64,000 nt of DNA from positions 248,001-312,000 of the forward strand of contig OX030967.1 in the NCBI GenBank assembly GCA_943735955.1, given 5' to 3'. The DNA comes from Piscicola geometra. Lineage: Eukaryota; Annelida; Clitellata; Hirudinida; Piscicolidae. How positions within the stretch are numbered: position 1 is the first letter of the stretch; the number at the start of each line of letters is the position of its first letter. Below the pieces are notes generated by a model. That model did not search any database. It saw only the letters and a list, made by a program, of their open reading frames with translations, and was not told the DNA's origin. Positions 22,891 through 33,672 of this stretch are shown piece by piece. The position numbers were made by a program, and so were the translations under genes.

Positions 22891-24419
22891 TGGTTGGTTG
22901 ATTTGGGTAGAAAAGAGTGATTAATGATGGAATCTGAATGAATTTGGTTTGAAAAAAGATTATATTATAAATCCAGTGATGGACTAAAGTGGTGGATGAA
23001 GGTGGACTAAACCAAATCACGATTTAAAGTCGAATCGGGATTCGATTCAATCTGAGTTGTCTGCAATTCGATTTAAAATGCAAATCTCAAATTTATAATT
23101 TGAGCTAGCAGTACTAATATTTTCAGCTTATTTTTCTTAATTTAACGATTATTAGTTTTTCTTCTCCCATTCATTTCCAAACAGTTAGAGAAGACAAATG
23201 ATGAGTTATTGAGGGTAAATTAAACTTTTGTTATGTAAAGCTTTTCAGATGTGTATAACAGTTTTTAAAAAATGATTTATTAAGTGCATTACAATATTTA
23301 CCAAAATATTTAATAAAAACCATATATTTATATTTTATTTAACTTTTCAGAATATTTCTGAACAATTGTTTAAAAACCTGTAAATTAAAATTTTTCGAAA
23401 AAAGTTATCATAGCCATTAGCCTAATAGTTTTCATTCGCATGTTTTCGGAAAGCGGTTAAATGGCACTTTTATAAGCTCTAGAAAATGTGTTCACAGTCA
23501 AAAACAGTGAAGTATGCGCATGCGTGACTCCCACAACCCGTCAAGTAGACCTGATTAACGAGGAAGAACCTGATTATTGACTATTTTATTGATAAGTGAT
23601 TTATTTTGATTTTTCAAAGTAAAAAAGTTTTAAATTTTGCACAATTTAAATTTTAAAATTGACAAAAAAAATTTTAAAGAAGAACATATATGCCTTTTTA
23701 ACCGGTTTTATTTGAATATCGATGGCATTGCGGGCGCACCTTGGTAAATGAATGAAAGTTCGCTCCAACACCTGTTAAGAACAATTACAACTTAAGGATT
23801 TGGCGCTTGATGAATCAATCAATCAATAATTATTTGTATAGCACCCTTGACGAAGCGGACAAAAGCGTTCAACCATCACGTTTTGAACAAGTACGTCTTC
23901 AGGCCTCGACGGAAAGCTATGAGTGACTGAGTTGAAGTTAGAGAAGAGGGTAAAGAATTCCATATAAAAGAACCACAATAAGAAAAAAAACGTTTAGAAA
24001 TACGAAAAGAACGCTTAAAGGTTGAAGATCTTAGACCAGATTTAGGTGGTTGTTTAATAGGATTTTTAAGATAAATTGGAGCATTACAGTTATTAATGTT
24101 AAAAATATTAAGGCATTTTTAAAAATCACTCAAGATCTCAGAAGTGACCAGTGTAGTGAAAGAAGAAAAGAAATAATAGGATTTTGGAGAATTTCTGTTT
24201 GTCCTATTTTTATATTTAAAAAAAAGTTTTATTTAAGAGGAAGTGAATATTCCTATCTGCATTTAATTTGTTCTTTCAATTATCCTCTTAAGATCTGAAG
24301 ATTTAAATATTTATACATTTTATTCGAATTGAAAATATGTTCTTTGTGTTTTGGGATTCAAATGATTTGAGATTTGCCTATCACTTTACGAAACATAAAA
24401 AAGCCTCCACTCTAAGCAC
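22891..24419 (-). other. OGA intron, AT-rich part with SINE-like relic
   Basis: AT-rich intron sequence. At about 23815-24050 it contains 'atcaatcaatcaataattat', 'tatagcacccttgacgaagc' and 'cttcaggcctcgacggaaag', the same block order as the relic at 400-960, suggesting a shared interspersed repeat. No exon found. Confidence 0.5.
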
Positions 24420-24783
24420 TAGCGCCCACCACTCCCACTACCACAAACACCCCTCCGACCACTCCCACTACCACAAACACCCCTCCCACCACCACCACCA
24501 GAACAAACACCCCTCCCACAAACACCACCACCACCAGAACAAACACCACCACCAGCAGAACAAACACCACCACCACCAGAACAAACACCACCACCACCAG
24601 AACAAACACCACCACCACCAGAACAAACACCACCACCAGAACAAACACCACCACCAGAACAAACACTACCACCACCAGAACAAACACCACCACCACCAGA
24701 ACAAACACCCCTCCCACCACCAGAACAAACACCCCTCCCACCACCAGAACAAACACCACCACCACTACAAACACCCCTCCCAC
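24420..24783. repeat. 15/18-bp array (accaccagaacaaac) at an OGA donor
   Basis: Units such as 'aacaaacaccaccaccag' repeated about 18 times, with blocks carrying 'cacccctcccaccaccag'. On the OGA sense strand it starts inside the donor region of the exon ending at 24784 (GTGGGAGGGGTGTTTGT), and copies of that same stretch recur in the array. Confidence 0.9.
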
Positions 24784-24875
24784 CTTCTCCTCCTCAAGCG
24801 GCAGACTTGCACTTCTCTCCTGCCTCCTGTCAGCCGTCAAGGGATACTTCCTCTTCAGCTCCCCCAGCCACTCGC
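24784..24875 (-). CDS. OGA: OGA exon: helical [10 protein letters not shown] segment
   Basis: 92 nt: two nucleotides complete a Gly codon, then 30 codons, ending in phase 0. Acceptor 'gtgcacggcag', donor GTGGGA. Translation begins [12 protein letters not shown] and continues with [16 protein letters not shown]. It corresponds to the W-I-P-F-M-Q-E-K-Y region followed by the charged K-E-L-S-E-A-E-K stretch of OGA. It is flanked on both sides by arrays: CCAT upstream, 15/18-bp downstream. Confidence 0.75.
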
Positions 24876-24889
24876 CTGCCGTGCACGCA

Positions 24890-25955
24890 ATCCATCCATC
24901 CATCCATCCATCTATCCATCCATCCATCCATCCATCCCTCCATCCATCCATCCATACATCCATCCTTCCATCCATCCATTCATCCATCCATCCATCCATC
25001 TATCCATCCATCCATCAATCCATCCTTCCATCCATCCATCCATCCATCCATCCATCCATACATCTATCCTTCCATCCATCCATCCATCCATCCATCCATC
25101 CATCCATGCATCCATGCATCCATTCATCCATCCCTCCATCCATCCATCCATCCATACAACCATCCTTCCATCCATTCATTCATCCATCCATCCATCCATC
25201 CATCCATCCATCCATTCATCCATCCATTCATCCATACATCCATCCATCCTTGCATCCATCCATCCATCCATCCATCCATCCATCCATCCATCCATACATA
25301 CATCCATCCTTCCATCCATCCATTCATCCATCCATCCATCCATCCTTCCATCCCTCCATCCATCCATCCCTCCATCCATCCATCCTTCCATCCATCCATT
25401 CATCCATCCGTCCATCCATCCATTCATTCATTCATCCATCCATCCATCCATCCATCCATCCATCCATCCATCCATCCATACATCTATCCTTCCATCCATC
25501 CATTCATCCATCCATACATCCATCCATCCTTCCATCCATCCATCCATCCTTCCATCCATCCATCCATCCATCCATCCATCCATACATACATCCATCCTTC
25601 CATCCATCCATTCATCCATCCATTCATCCATCCATCCATCCATCCATCTATCCATCCATCCATCCATCCATTCATCCATTCATCCATTCATCCATACATC
25701 CATCCATCCTTCCATCCATCCATCCATCCATCCATCCATCCTTCCATCCATCCATTCATCCATCCATCCATCCTTCCATCCATCCATCCATCCATCCATC
25801 CTTCCATCCATCCATCCATCCATCCATCCATCCATCCATCCATACATACATCCATCCTTCCATCCATCCATTCATCCATCCTTCCATCCCTCCATCAATC
25901 CATCCATACATCCATCCATCCTTCTATCCATCCATCCATCCATCAACTACCATCG
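24890..25955. repeat. (CCAT)n microsatellite-like array
   Basis: About 1.07 kb of CCAT tetranucleotides with CCTT, CATT and ACAT variants. Frames give SIHPSIHP on the plus strand and MDGWMDGW on the minus strand; neither is a gene. It fills the 1.1-kb OGA intron between the exons ending at 25994 and starting at 24875. Confidence 0.95.
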
Positions 25956-25993
25956 ACCACACCACCCTCAAGCACAGCAGCAGTAGCAGCCAC

Positions 25994-26115
25994 CTTGCAG
26001 CACTTGCAAGAGCTCCTGCAGGCGTGCGAAGGCGACAACGTAGCCAGCCACCCCGACGTTGTCTTCGAGCAGGAAGCAGAACTTGCTGGAGGCCGTCAAG
26101 TAGGCGCCAATGAAG
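25994..26115 (-). CDS. OGA: OGA exon: pseudo-acetyltransferase core strand (FCFLLED)
   Basis: 122 nt: one nucleotide in, 40 codons, one nucleotide out. Acceptor 'cacccaccag', donor 'gcaag|GTGGCT'. Translation [19 protein letters not shown], then [18 protein letters not shown]. It aligns with [28 protein letters not shown] in human OGA, a beta-strand of the GNAT-like fold. The exact donor could instead be 9 nt earlier (GCAA|GTGCTG). Confidence 0.85.
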
Positions 26116-29100
26116 CTGGTGGGTGGAGTGGTAGGTGGGTGGAGTGGTAGGTGGGTGGAGTGGTAGGTGGGTGGAGTGGTGGGTGGGTAGGTGGAGTGGT
26201 GGGTGGGTGGAGTGGTGGGTAGGTGGAGTGGTGGGTAGGTGGAGTGGTGGGTGGGTGGAGTGGTGGATGGTTGGAGTGGTGGGTGGGTGGAGTGGTGGAT
26301 GGTTGGAGTGGTGGGTGGGTGGAGTGGTGGATGGTTGGAGTGGTGGGTGGGTAGAGTGGTGGGTGGGTAGGTGGAGTGGTGGGTGGGTGGAGTGGTGGGT
26401 AGGTGGAGTGGTGGGTGGGTGGAGTGGTGGGTGGGTGGAGTGGTGGGTGGTTGGAGTGGTGGGTGGGTGAAGTGGTGGGTGGGTAGGTGGAGTGGTGGGT
26501 GGGTGGAGTGGTGGGTGGGTGGAGTGGTGGGTGGGTGGAGTGGTGGGTGGGTGGAGTGGTGGGTGGGTGGAGTGGTGGGTGTGTGGAGTGGTGGGTGGGT
26601 GGAGTGGTGGGTGGTTGGAGTGGTGGGTGGGTGGAGTGGTGGGTGGGTGGAGTGGTGGGTGGGTGGAGTGGTGGGTGGTTGGAGTGGTGGGTGGGTGGAG
26701 TGGTGGGTGGTTGGAGTGGTGGGTGGGTGGAGTGGTGGGTGGTTGGAGTGGTGGGTGGGTGGAGTGGTGGGTGGGTGGAGTGGTGGGTGGGTGGAGTGGT
26801 GGGTGGGTGGAGTGGTGGGTGTGTGGAGTGGTGGGTGGTTGGAGTGGTGGGTGGTTGGAGTGGTGGGTGGAGTGGTTGGTGGTTGGAGTGGTTGGTGGGT
26901 GGAGTGGTGGGTGGGTAGAGTGGTGGGTGGGTGGAGTGGTGGGTGGGTGGAGTGGTGGGTGGGTGAAGTGGTGGGTGGGTGGAGTGGTGAGTAGGTGGAG
27001 TGGTGGGTGGGTGGAGTGGTGGGTGGGTGGAGTGGTGGGTGGGTGGAGTGGTGGGTGGGTGGAGTGGTGGGTGGGTGGAGTGGTGGGTGGGTGGGTGGAG
27101 TGGTGGGTGGGTGGAGTGGTGGGTGGTTGGAGTAGTGGGTGGAGTGGTGGGTGGGTGGAGTGGTGGGTGGAGTGGTGGGTGGAGTGGTGGGTGGGTGGAG
27201 TAGTGGGTGGGTGGAGTGGTGGGTGGTTGGAGTGGTGGGTAGTTGGAGTGGTGGGTGGTTGGAGTGGTGGGTGGTTGGAGTGGTGGGTGGTTGGAGTGGT
27301 GGGTGGGTGGAGTGGTATGTGGGTGGATTGGTGGGTGGTTGGAGTGGTGGGTAGGTGGAGTGGTTGGTGGTTGGAGTGGTGGGTGGTTGGAGTGGTGGGT
27401 AAGTGGAGTGGTGGTTAGGTGGAGTGGTGGGTGGTTGGAGTGGTGGGTGGTTGGAGTGGTGGGTGGGTGGAGTGGTGGGTGGGTGGAGTGATGGGTAGGT
27501 GGAGTGATGGGTGGGTGGAGTGGTGGGTAAGTGGAGTGGTGGTTAGGTGGAGTGGTGGTTAGGTGGAGTGGTGGGTGGTTGGAGTGGTGGGTGGTTGGAG
27601 TGGTGGGTGGGTGGAGTGGTGGGTGGGTGGAGTGGTGGGTGGGTGGAGTGGTGGGTGGGTGAAGTGGTGGGTGGGTGGAGTGGTGGGTAGTTGGAGTGGT
27701 GGGTGGTTGGAGTGGTGGGTGGGTGGAGTGGTGGGTGGTTGGAGTGGTGGGTGGTTGGAGTGGTGGGTGGGTGGAGTGGTGGGTGTGTGGAGTGGTGGGT
27801 GGTTGGAGTGGTGGGTAGGTGGGTAGGTGGAGTGGTTGGAGTAGTGGGTGGTTGGAGTGGTGGGTGGTTGGAGTGGTGGGTGGGTGGAGTGGTGGGTGGG
27901 TGGAGTGGTGGGTGGGTGGAGTGGTGGGTGGGTGGAGTGGTGGATGGGTGGAGTGGTGGGTGGGTGGAGTGGTGGGTGGGTGGAGTGGTGGGTGGAGTGG
28001 TGGGTGGAGTGGTGGGTGGGTGAAGTGGTGGGTGGGTGAAGTGGTGGGTAGTTGGAGTGGTGGGTGGTTGGAGTGGTGGGTGGTTGGAGTGGTGGGTAGG
28101 TGGAGTGGTGGGTGGGTGGAGTGGTGGGTGGTTGGAGTGGTGGGAGGTTGGAGTGGTGGGTGGGTGGAGTGGTGGGTGGTTGGAGTAGTGGGTGGTTGGA
28201 GTGGTGGGTGGTTGGAGTGGTGGGTAGTTGGAGTGGTGGGTGGTTGGAGTGGTGGATGGGTGGAGTGGTGGGTGGGTGGAGTGGTGGGTGGTTGGAGTGG
28301 TGGGTAAGTGGAGTGGTTGGTGGTTGGAGTGGTGGGTGGTTGGAGTGGTGGGTGGTTGGAGTGGTGGGTGGTTGGAGTGGTGGGTGGTTGGAGTGGTGGG
28401 TGGTTGGAGTGGTGGGTGGTTGGAGTGGTGGGTGGTTGGAGTGGTGGGTGGTTGGAGTGGTGGGTGGTTGGAGTGGTGGGTGGTTGGAGTGGTGGGTGGT
28501 TGGAGTGGTGGGTGGTTGGAGTGGTGGGTGGGTGGAGTGGTGGGTGGGTGGAGTGGTGGGTGGGTGGAGTGGTGGGTGGTTGGAGTGGTGGGTAAGTGGA
28601 GTGGTTGGTGGTTGGAGTGGTGGGTGGTTGGAGTGGTGGGTGGTTGGAGTGGTGGGTGGTTGGAGTGGTGGGTGGGTGGAGTGGTGGGTGGGTGGAGTGG
28701 TGGGTGGGTGGAGTGGTGGGTGGGTGGAGTGGTGGGTGGTTGGAGTGGTGGGTAAGTGGAGTGGTTGGTGGTTGGAGTGGTGGGTGGTTGGAGTGGTGGG
28801 TGGTTGGAGTGGTGGGTGGTTGGAGTGGTGGGTGGTTGGAGTGGTGGGTGGTTGGAGTGGTGGGTGGGTGGAGTGGTGGGTGGTTGGAGTGGTGGGTAAG
28901 TGGAGTGGTTGGTGGTTGGAGTGGTGGGTGGTTGGAGTGGTGGGTGGTTGGAGTGGTGGGTGGTTGGAGTGGTGGGTGGGTGGAGTGGTGGGTGGGTGGA
29001 GTGGTGAGTGGGTGGAGTGGTGGGTGGTTGGAGTGGTGGGTGGTTGGAGTGGTGGGTGGTTGGAGTGGTGGGTGGTTGGAGTGGTGGGTAGGTGGAGTGG

Positions 29101-29935
29101 TGGGTGGGTGGAGTGGTGGGTAGGTGGAGTGGTGGGTAGGTGGAGTGGTGGGTGGGTGGAGTGGTAGTTAGGTGGAGTGGTGTGTGGGTGGAGTGGTGGG
29201 TGGGTGGAGTGGTGGGTGGGTGGAGTGGTGGGTGGGTGTAGTGGGTGGGTAGGTGGAGTGGTGGGTAGGTGGAGTGGTGGGTGGTTGGAGTGGTGGGTAG
29301 GTGGAGTGGTGGGTGGGTGGAGTGGTGGTTAGGTGGAGTGGTGGGTGGGTGGAGTGGTGGGTAGGTGGAGTGGTGGGTAGGTGGAGTGGTGGGTGGGTGG
29401 AGTGGTGGGTGGGTGGAGTGGTGGGTGGGTGGAGTGGTGGGTGGGTGGAGTGGTGGGTAGGTGGAGTGGTGGGTGGGTAGAGTAGTGGGTGGGTGGAGTG
29501 GTGGGTAGGTGGAGTGGTGGGTGGGTGGAGTTGTGGGTAGGTGGAGTGGTGGGTGGTTGGAGTGGTGGGTGGTTGGAATGTTGGGTGGTTGGAGTGGTGG
29601 GTAGGTGGAGTGGTGGGTGGGTGGAGTGGTGGGTAGATGGAGTGGTGGGTGGGTGGAGTGGTAGTTAGGTGGAGTGGTGGGTGTGTGGAGTGGTGGGTAG
29701 GTGGAGTGGTGGGTGGGTAGAGTAGTGGGTGGGTGGAGTGGTGGGTAGGTGGAGTGGTGGGTGGGTGGAGTTGTGGGTAGGTGGAGTGGTGGGTGGTTGG
29801 AGTGGTGGGTGGTTGGAATGTTGGGTGGTTGGAGTGGTGGGTAGGTGGAGTGGTGGGTGGGTGGAGTGGTGGGTAGATGGAGTGGTGGGTGGGTGGAGTG
29901 GTAGTTAGGTGGAGTGGTGGGTAGGTGGAGTGGTG
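26116..29935. repeat. 16-bp minisatellite, 3.8 kb
   Basis: The unit is 'ggagtggtgggtgggt' (16 bp), with GGTTGG, TAGG and TAAG variants. A block containing 'gttggaatgttgggtggttg' recurs 240 bp apart near 29570 and 29810. The minus strand is open for 872 codons (PTHHSTHPPLHPPTT type) without biological meaning. The array runs directly into the acceptor of the exon starting at 26115 and fills the intron. Confidence 0.93.
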
Positions 29936-30015
29936 GATGATAAAAAGCCAGTTGCCACGGCACAGATACGAGCACAAAGCATTGAAGAGGTCTTGACGAC
30001 ACTCCTCGAGCAATC
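29936..30015 (-). other. Unique island between two arrays in an OGA intron
   Basis: About 75 bp of non-repetitive sequence. On the minus strand one frame reads LEECRQDLFNALCSYLCRGNW, faintly similar to the neighbouring exon's VCLKTFNDLSDASRW. I see no good donor, so I do not call an exon. It may be a decayed exon copy or chance. Confidence 0.3.
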
Positions 30016-30034
30016 AACATCATCATCATCAATA

Positions 30035-30065
<31 letters not shown>

Positions 30066-30068
30066 TAC

Positions 30069-30115
<47 letters not shown>

Positions 30116-30150
30116 CCATCATCATCACCATCATCATCACCATCTGCAAC
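30016..30150. repeat. (CAT)n repeat
   Basis: CAT triplets with AATACC and CACC interruptions, just downstream (OGA sense) of the exon ending at 30172. A second GAT run lies at 30271-30345 just upstream of the same exon's acceptor. Confidence 0.92.
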
Positions 30151-30171
30151 ATCTGCAACACTCAAAAGCAC

Positions 30172-30263
30172 CAATCAGCGAGTAGCGTGGGCGGGTTGGC
30201 CATCCAACGAGAGGCGTCACTCAGGTCGTTGAAGGTCTTCAAGCACACGCTACTCACATTCAG
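30172..30263 (-). CDS. OGA: OGA exon: VCLKTFNDL segment
   Basis: 92 nt (30 codons plus two nucleotides). Acceptor 'cacgaacag', donor 'gattg|GTGCTT'. Translation LNVSSVCLKTFNDLSDASRW, then NPPTLLAD. It aligns with A-S-V-Y-K-I-C-R-E-M-Y-D-D-G, then Q-P-D-L-I-G-D of human OGA, and joins in phase to F-I-G-A-Y-L of the next exon. CAT/GAT triplet repeats surround it. Confidence 0.78.
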
Positions 30264-30270
30264 CTGTTCG

Positions 30271-30345
30271 TGGTGATGATGATGATGATGGTAATGATGA
30301 TGATGATGATGGTAGTGATGATGGCGATGACAATGATGATAATAT
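30271..30345. repeat. (GAT)n repeat beside an OGA acceptor
   Basis: GAT/GGT triplets on the plus strand; on the OGA sense strand CATCAC repeats a few bases upstream of the acceptor at 30264. It lies in the 142-nt intron. Confidence 0.88.
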
Positions 30346-30405
30346 TGCAAATGATGATGCTAGTAATGATTCAGTAGATGGAAGGAGATGGAAGCAGGCA
30401 CGCAC

Positions 30406-30480
30406 GTAGTCCTTGCTGTAGTAGGGCCTGACGATGTACACGTTGTTGTTTGCTCTGGAAGTCTCGAAAGGAAGGAGTCT
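30406..30480 (-). CDS. OGA: OGA exon: VYIVRPYYSKDY strand
   Basis: 75 nt, 25 codons, phase 0 at both ends. Acceptor 'cctccctccctcag', donor GTGCGT. It reads RLLPFETSRANNN, then VYIVRPYYSKDY. It matches Q-R-L-L-P-I-D-G-A, then V-Y-T-I-R-P-Y-F-P-K-D of human OGA almost residue for residue, and it lacks the extra F-F-Q-P-P-P loop of the human protein. Very strong call. Confidence 0.92.
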
Positions 30481-30481
30481 C

Positions 30482-30575
30482 TGAGGGAGGGAGGAAGAGG
30501 GAGGTGTTGTTGAGGGAGGGAGCAAGAGGGAGGTGTTGTTAAGGGAGGGAGGAGAGATGGTGTTGTTGAGGGAGG
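30482..30575. repeat. Short tandem repeat at an OGA acceptor
   Basis: About three imperfect copies of a 30-35 bp unit with 'gagggagggagcaagaggga' and 'ggtgttgtt'. On the OGA sense strand it is pyrimidine-rich and leads into the acceptor at 30481. Confidence 0.75.
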
Positions 30576-30592
30576 GTTAGGGTTAGGGTTAG
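30574..30592 (+). repeat. Interstitial (TTAGGG)3
   Basis: Three consecutive TTAGGG telomere-type hexamers between a G-rich repeat and unique sequence. Confidence 0.85.
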
Positions 30593-30839
30593 AACGGGCA
30601 AAACTGGACACAAGTTATTGGCATTGAAAAAATTACTAACATTAAAGTCAAATGAAATAAATTATATATTAAACACGTGTGGTTGTCTTTATAACGTAAA
30701 TATTTTAGAAAACATAGTATGATATCAAATTATATGAATGATTTTATATTTGCAGTTATTGATGAATTGAAACGAGGAAGACAATTCAGAAGAGAATGAA
30801 CTTTACAAATATTCACAATTATGTCTTACTCAAATTTTA

Positions 30840-31040
30840 AGAGGATTAAGATGTTTTATTTTTTTGGAGTAAACTTAACAATTTTCCGATACTGCAAGAA
30901 GTAGCCCAAATATTGTTTAGTATACCTGCAAGTTCTATTCCCTGTGAACGGAATTTTTCAACTTTGAACCCAAGATCATTTAATTTAAAAGCTAAAACTC
31001 TTGATGGTTTGACCCGTATGAAAACCATAAAGATTTAATT
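30840..31040 (+). pseudogene. hAT transposase C-terminal relic (family X, second copy)
   Basis: The plus strand reads IPASSIPCERNFSTL followed by LKAKTLDGL, the hAT dimerisation region. It is the opposite-strand relative of the fragment at 1-172 and shares sequence such as 'caagttctattccctgtg'. Embedded in the OGA intron between exons ending at 34715 and starting at 30480. Confidence 0.65.
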
Positions 31041-31049
31041 TAAAACAAG

Positions 31050-32090
31050 AGCTGTGCTTTAATCTAAGATAACTTTCGCAAAACGCGTTGATAGATTAAC
31101 GCAGTTAAATAATTATGGGATTTAAAAATTTAAACGTAGTTAATCAAATTTATTGGAACTAAACATTTTTTAAACTTTTTTTTTGCGCTACAGAAAATAG
31201 TTGAATACATTTTGTTGAAAAAGTATCCTTTTGAAAAATGTTTAATTTCATCAAAAATCCTTTTCAATAGTGTTACCAGCAATTTTTCATTCGACAAAAG
31301 AATCATGCACTTCAGAAGATGATGCAGCTCAAGTCATCGTTTGAAGATTATTTCCGAACTGAAGGAAAATTAATTAGAAAATCCAATGGTTAGGAATTGC
31401 CAAATCAATAGACCCGGATTGAAAAAGTATACAAAAAGATCCTAATCATGGAAAGAGCTGAAGAAACTATTAGAAGATGAAATAAACCTTCTAAACTATA
31501 AAAAATTCACCAAGCAAGCGACTACGAACATATGTAATTTCAGTTTCTGAAGATGAAGATACCTCAATGATTAATAAGTCAATCATTCAACGTTATAGAA
31601 AAGAATCTGAAGTAGGCTTTGAGAGTTGTCCTCTTGTTTGGTGGCAACAACACGCAGGGGCATATCCGGCTCTTGCGAAACTGGAAGAAAAGTACTTTTC
31701 ATCTCCTGCAAGTACAGTTCCATGTGAACGTCTATTCAGCTTGTCAGAACACATAGTTAGCAAGAAAAGAGTCTCTTTAGATCCAACTAATGTAGATAAG
31801 CGTAACTGGCTGAAATAAGATGTGAGATATTTACATTTGTGATAATTTATGCATTTATTTGTTATCCTTCAAATGTGGATTACTTTTATAAATAAATTCT
31901 TATGAAACTTCAATAGTTTCAAACTATTGAAGTTTCATAAGAATTTATTAACTTTCTATTAAATTTGTAATAAAAAAATTTAAAATACTATTTTATACTA
32001 ATGTAAAATTAGCTGATAACACTTTGCGTTAAAAGACGATTAACTTTCGATTATAATTTTTAATCGTTCGATTAACTCCGATAATTTTTC
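31050..32090 (+). mobile_element. Internally deleted hAT element, copy 1 (unexpanded)
   Basis: A decayed element of about 1 kb. Its C-terminal transposase part (31567-31818) reads YFSSPASTVPCERLFSLSEH, then SKKRVSLDP, a clear hAT C-terminal signature. The ends ('gagctgtgctttaatctaag' on the left, 'taaaagacgattaactttcg' on the right) resemble those of copy 2 at 35540-37060. It holds the single, unexpanded 'aagtacttttcatctcctgc' followed by AAGTAC. Confidence 0.65.
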
Positions 32091-32466
32091 ATCATGGAAC
32101 AGCCATGCTTAACACAAATGAAATTGATCTCCAATGATTCAACAACTATTTGAAACTTTGTTTCTTTTTGAAACAAAAAATTCTCTGAAGCTCATTTGTT
32201 AACAAATGTAAATAAATGTTAACAAAGGTTAACCCACTTTTGCTCGAATTTTGTATTTTATTTATTTGACAATTTCTTTTTCACAATACAATCAATTGAT
32301 TAAGAAAGCAAAAAAAACTTTGATATGATGAAAAATGATCTGTCTAGAACAAAAATGTAGATGTTCCAATAATGGAACACTGAGCATGAACGGGGAAGTC
32401 AAATTTAACAAGGAATCAAGTGTTTTGTTATCGAAAAAATTTTTTACATTGTTTTTTCCAATATTT
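31819..32466. other. AT-rich sequence, no gene
   Basis: AT-rich sequence containing the right end of the hAT copy and low-complexity DNA. A 'tagtttcaaactattgaagt' stretch near 31915 forms a short inverted repeat. Nothing coding. Confidence 0.45.
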
Positions 32467-32664
32467 TTATCGCTTGAATATCATAATAAAATGAGTTAAA
32501 AATTGAAATAATAAAAAAAAGTTAAAATTATAATTTGTATGAAAGTTTTTAAAGCATTGTTCGCATATTCTAGTTGTGTTCTTTTTGCAAAGAGCGCAAC
32601 TGGTTTGTTTTTCTGCTAAAATTAAATAAAGTTCTAGCGTATCGAACCTAACAGGGCGTGGCAT

Positions 32665-33672
32665 TAGAAACCGACCGAAACAGATATTTTCAACTCAGCC
32701 GAAACCGAAATTAGACCGAAAGTGAAATCCTTATCGGCCAAAACCGAAAGTTATCCCAAATTTTATTTTTAAAAAAAAGTATTTAAAGATGAAAATGCGA
32801 TTTTAATAAGTAAATTCAAACTAATGTATATTTTAAAGTAAAAAATGAAAGTTTTTCAACAACAAAAATGGTCTTCATAGGTAATTGTTTATTAAAATAT
32901 AAAAATAGTATTGAACGATGTCAGTTTCTGTCTAATAATTAAATCCAAACAAACGAACATGTAAGGCAGAAATAACAGTTTTTAAACATTTTCACCAAGA
33001 AAGTTGCTGCGATGATCTGCGAAGATTTGCCCTGCAGAACTAAATAATTGCTCGCTAGCCACACTTGTTGGGGGTGCAGATAAGTATTTTCGAGCAGCAA
33101 GCTCAAGACATGAACATTGACTGCAATGCCAATACGCAAATATGTTGGATGTTCGATTGATTCTAGGCTCTTTAAGATACGCCTGCATTCATTTTTGAGT
33201 TAATGAATCAAAGCCAAATCTTCTCGGGCTAACGATTTATATACAGTGTTTATCTAAGCAAGGATATCTAGAATTCCAGATGCTTGTATATGTTATACGA
33301 ACAATTAGTCTTATGTCACCAATAAATCAATCAACCACGATGACTAATAAATATCTAATAGAGATGAGAATCGATATATCATGTAAACTACATAATTAAA
33401 CAAAAATTTCAGTTTTTCGTTAAATCTGAGATCCATTTTGGCCGAAACCGAAATTAAGCCGAAATTACAAAATAATTTTTTCCGAAAGCAAAAAATTCTC
33501 GAAATTGTAAATTTTGATTTGGCCGAAACCGAACAATTCCTGAAATTGTAAATTTTGATTTGGCCGAAACCGAACAATTCCTGAAATTGTAAATTTTGAT
33601 TTGGCCGAAACCGAAAAATTGCCGAAACTAATTTCGGCACTCAAACCGAAACCGAATTTCTGTCGGTTTCTA
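32665..33672 (-). mobile_element. hAT element with 11-bp TIRs inserted in piggyBac
   Basis: The ends are exact inverted repeats: TAGAAACCGAC at 32665-32675 and GTCGGTTTCTA at 33662-33672. Flanking 8-mers CGTGGCAT (32657-32664) and CTTGGTAT (33673-33680) match at 6 of 8 positions, as expected of an aged 8-bp hAT target duplication. Inside, on the minus strand, SAPPTSVASEQLFSSAGQIF (about 33080-33020) is the hAT C-terminal signature. An about 41-bp unit with 'ttttgatttggccgaaaccg' is repeated three times near 33490-33620. Confidence 0.72.
32939..33190 (-). pseudogene. hAT (BED-type) transposase C-terminus
   Basis: The minus-strand frame YLSAPPTSVASEQLFSSAGQ is followed by DHRSNFLGENV, the usual S-x-P-x-S-x-x-S-E-R/Q-L-F-S-x-A-G ending of ZBED-like hAT transposases. 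It lies inside the TIR-bounded element at 32665-33672. Confidence 0.7.

Noticed and set aside
17975..23020. A 1,681-codon minus-strand ORF (HHNHLHPPQPPSSTTTTF type)
   Set aside because: It is the 19-bp minisatellite read through; three units make a stop-free 57-bp cycle. No start context, domain or non-repeat coding sequence apart from the OGA exon at its left end.
24337..26150. SIHPSIHP and HHQNKHHH ORFs
   Set aside because: CCAT and ACC repeats read through; the OGA exons here lie on the opposite strand.
27543..30161. An 872-codon minus-strand ORF and many plus-strand WVEWWVGGVVGG ORFs
   Set aside because: Products of the 16-bp array in different frames; no conserved domain.
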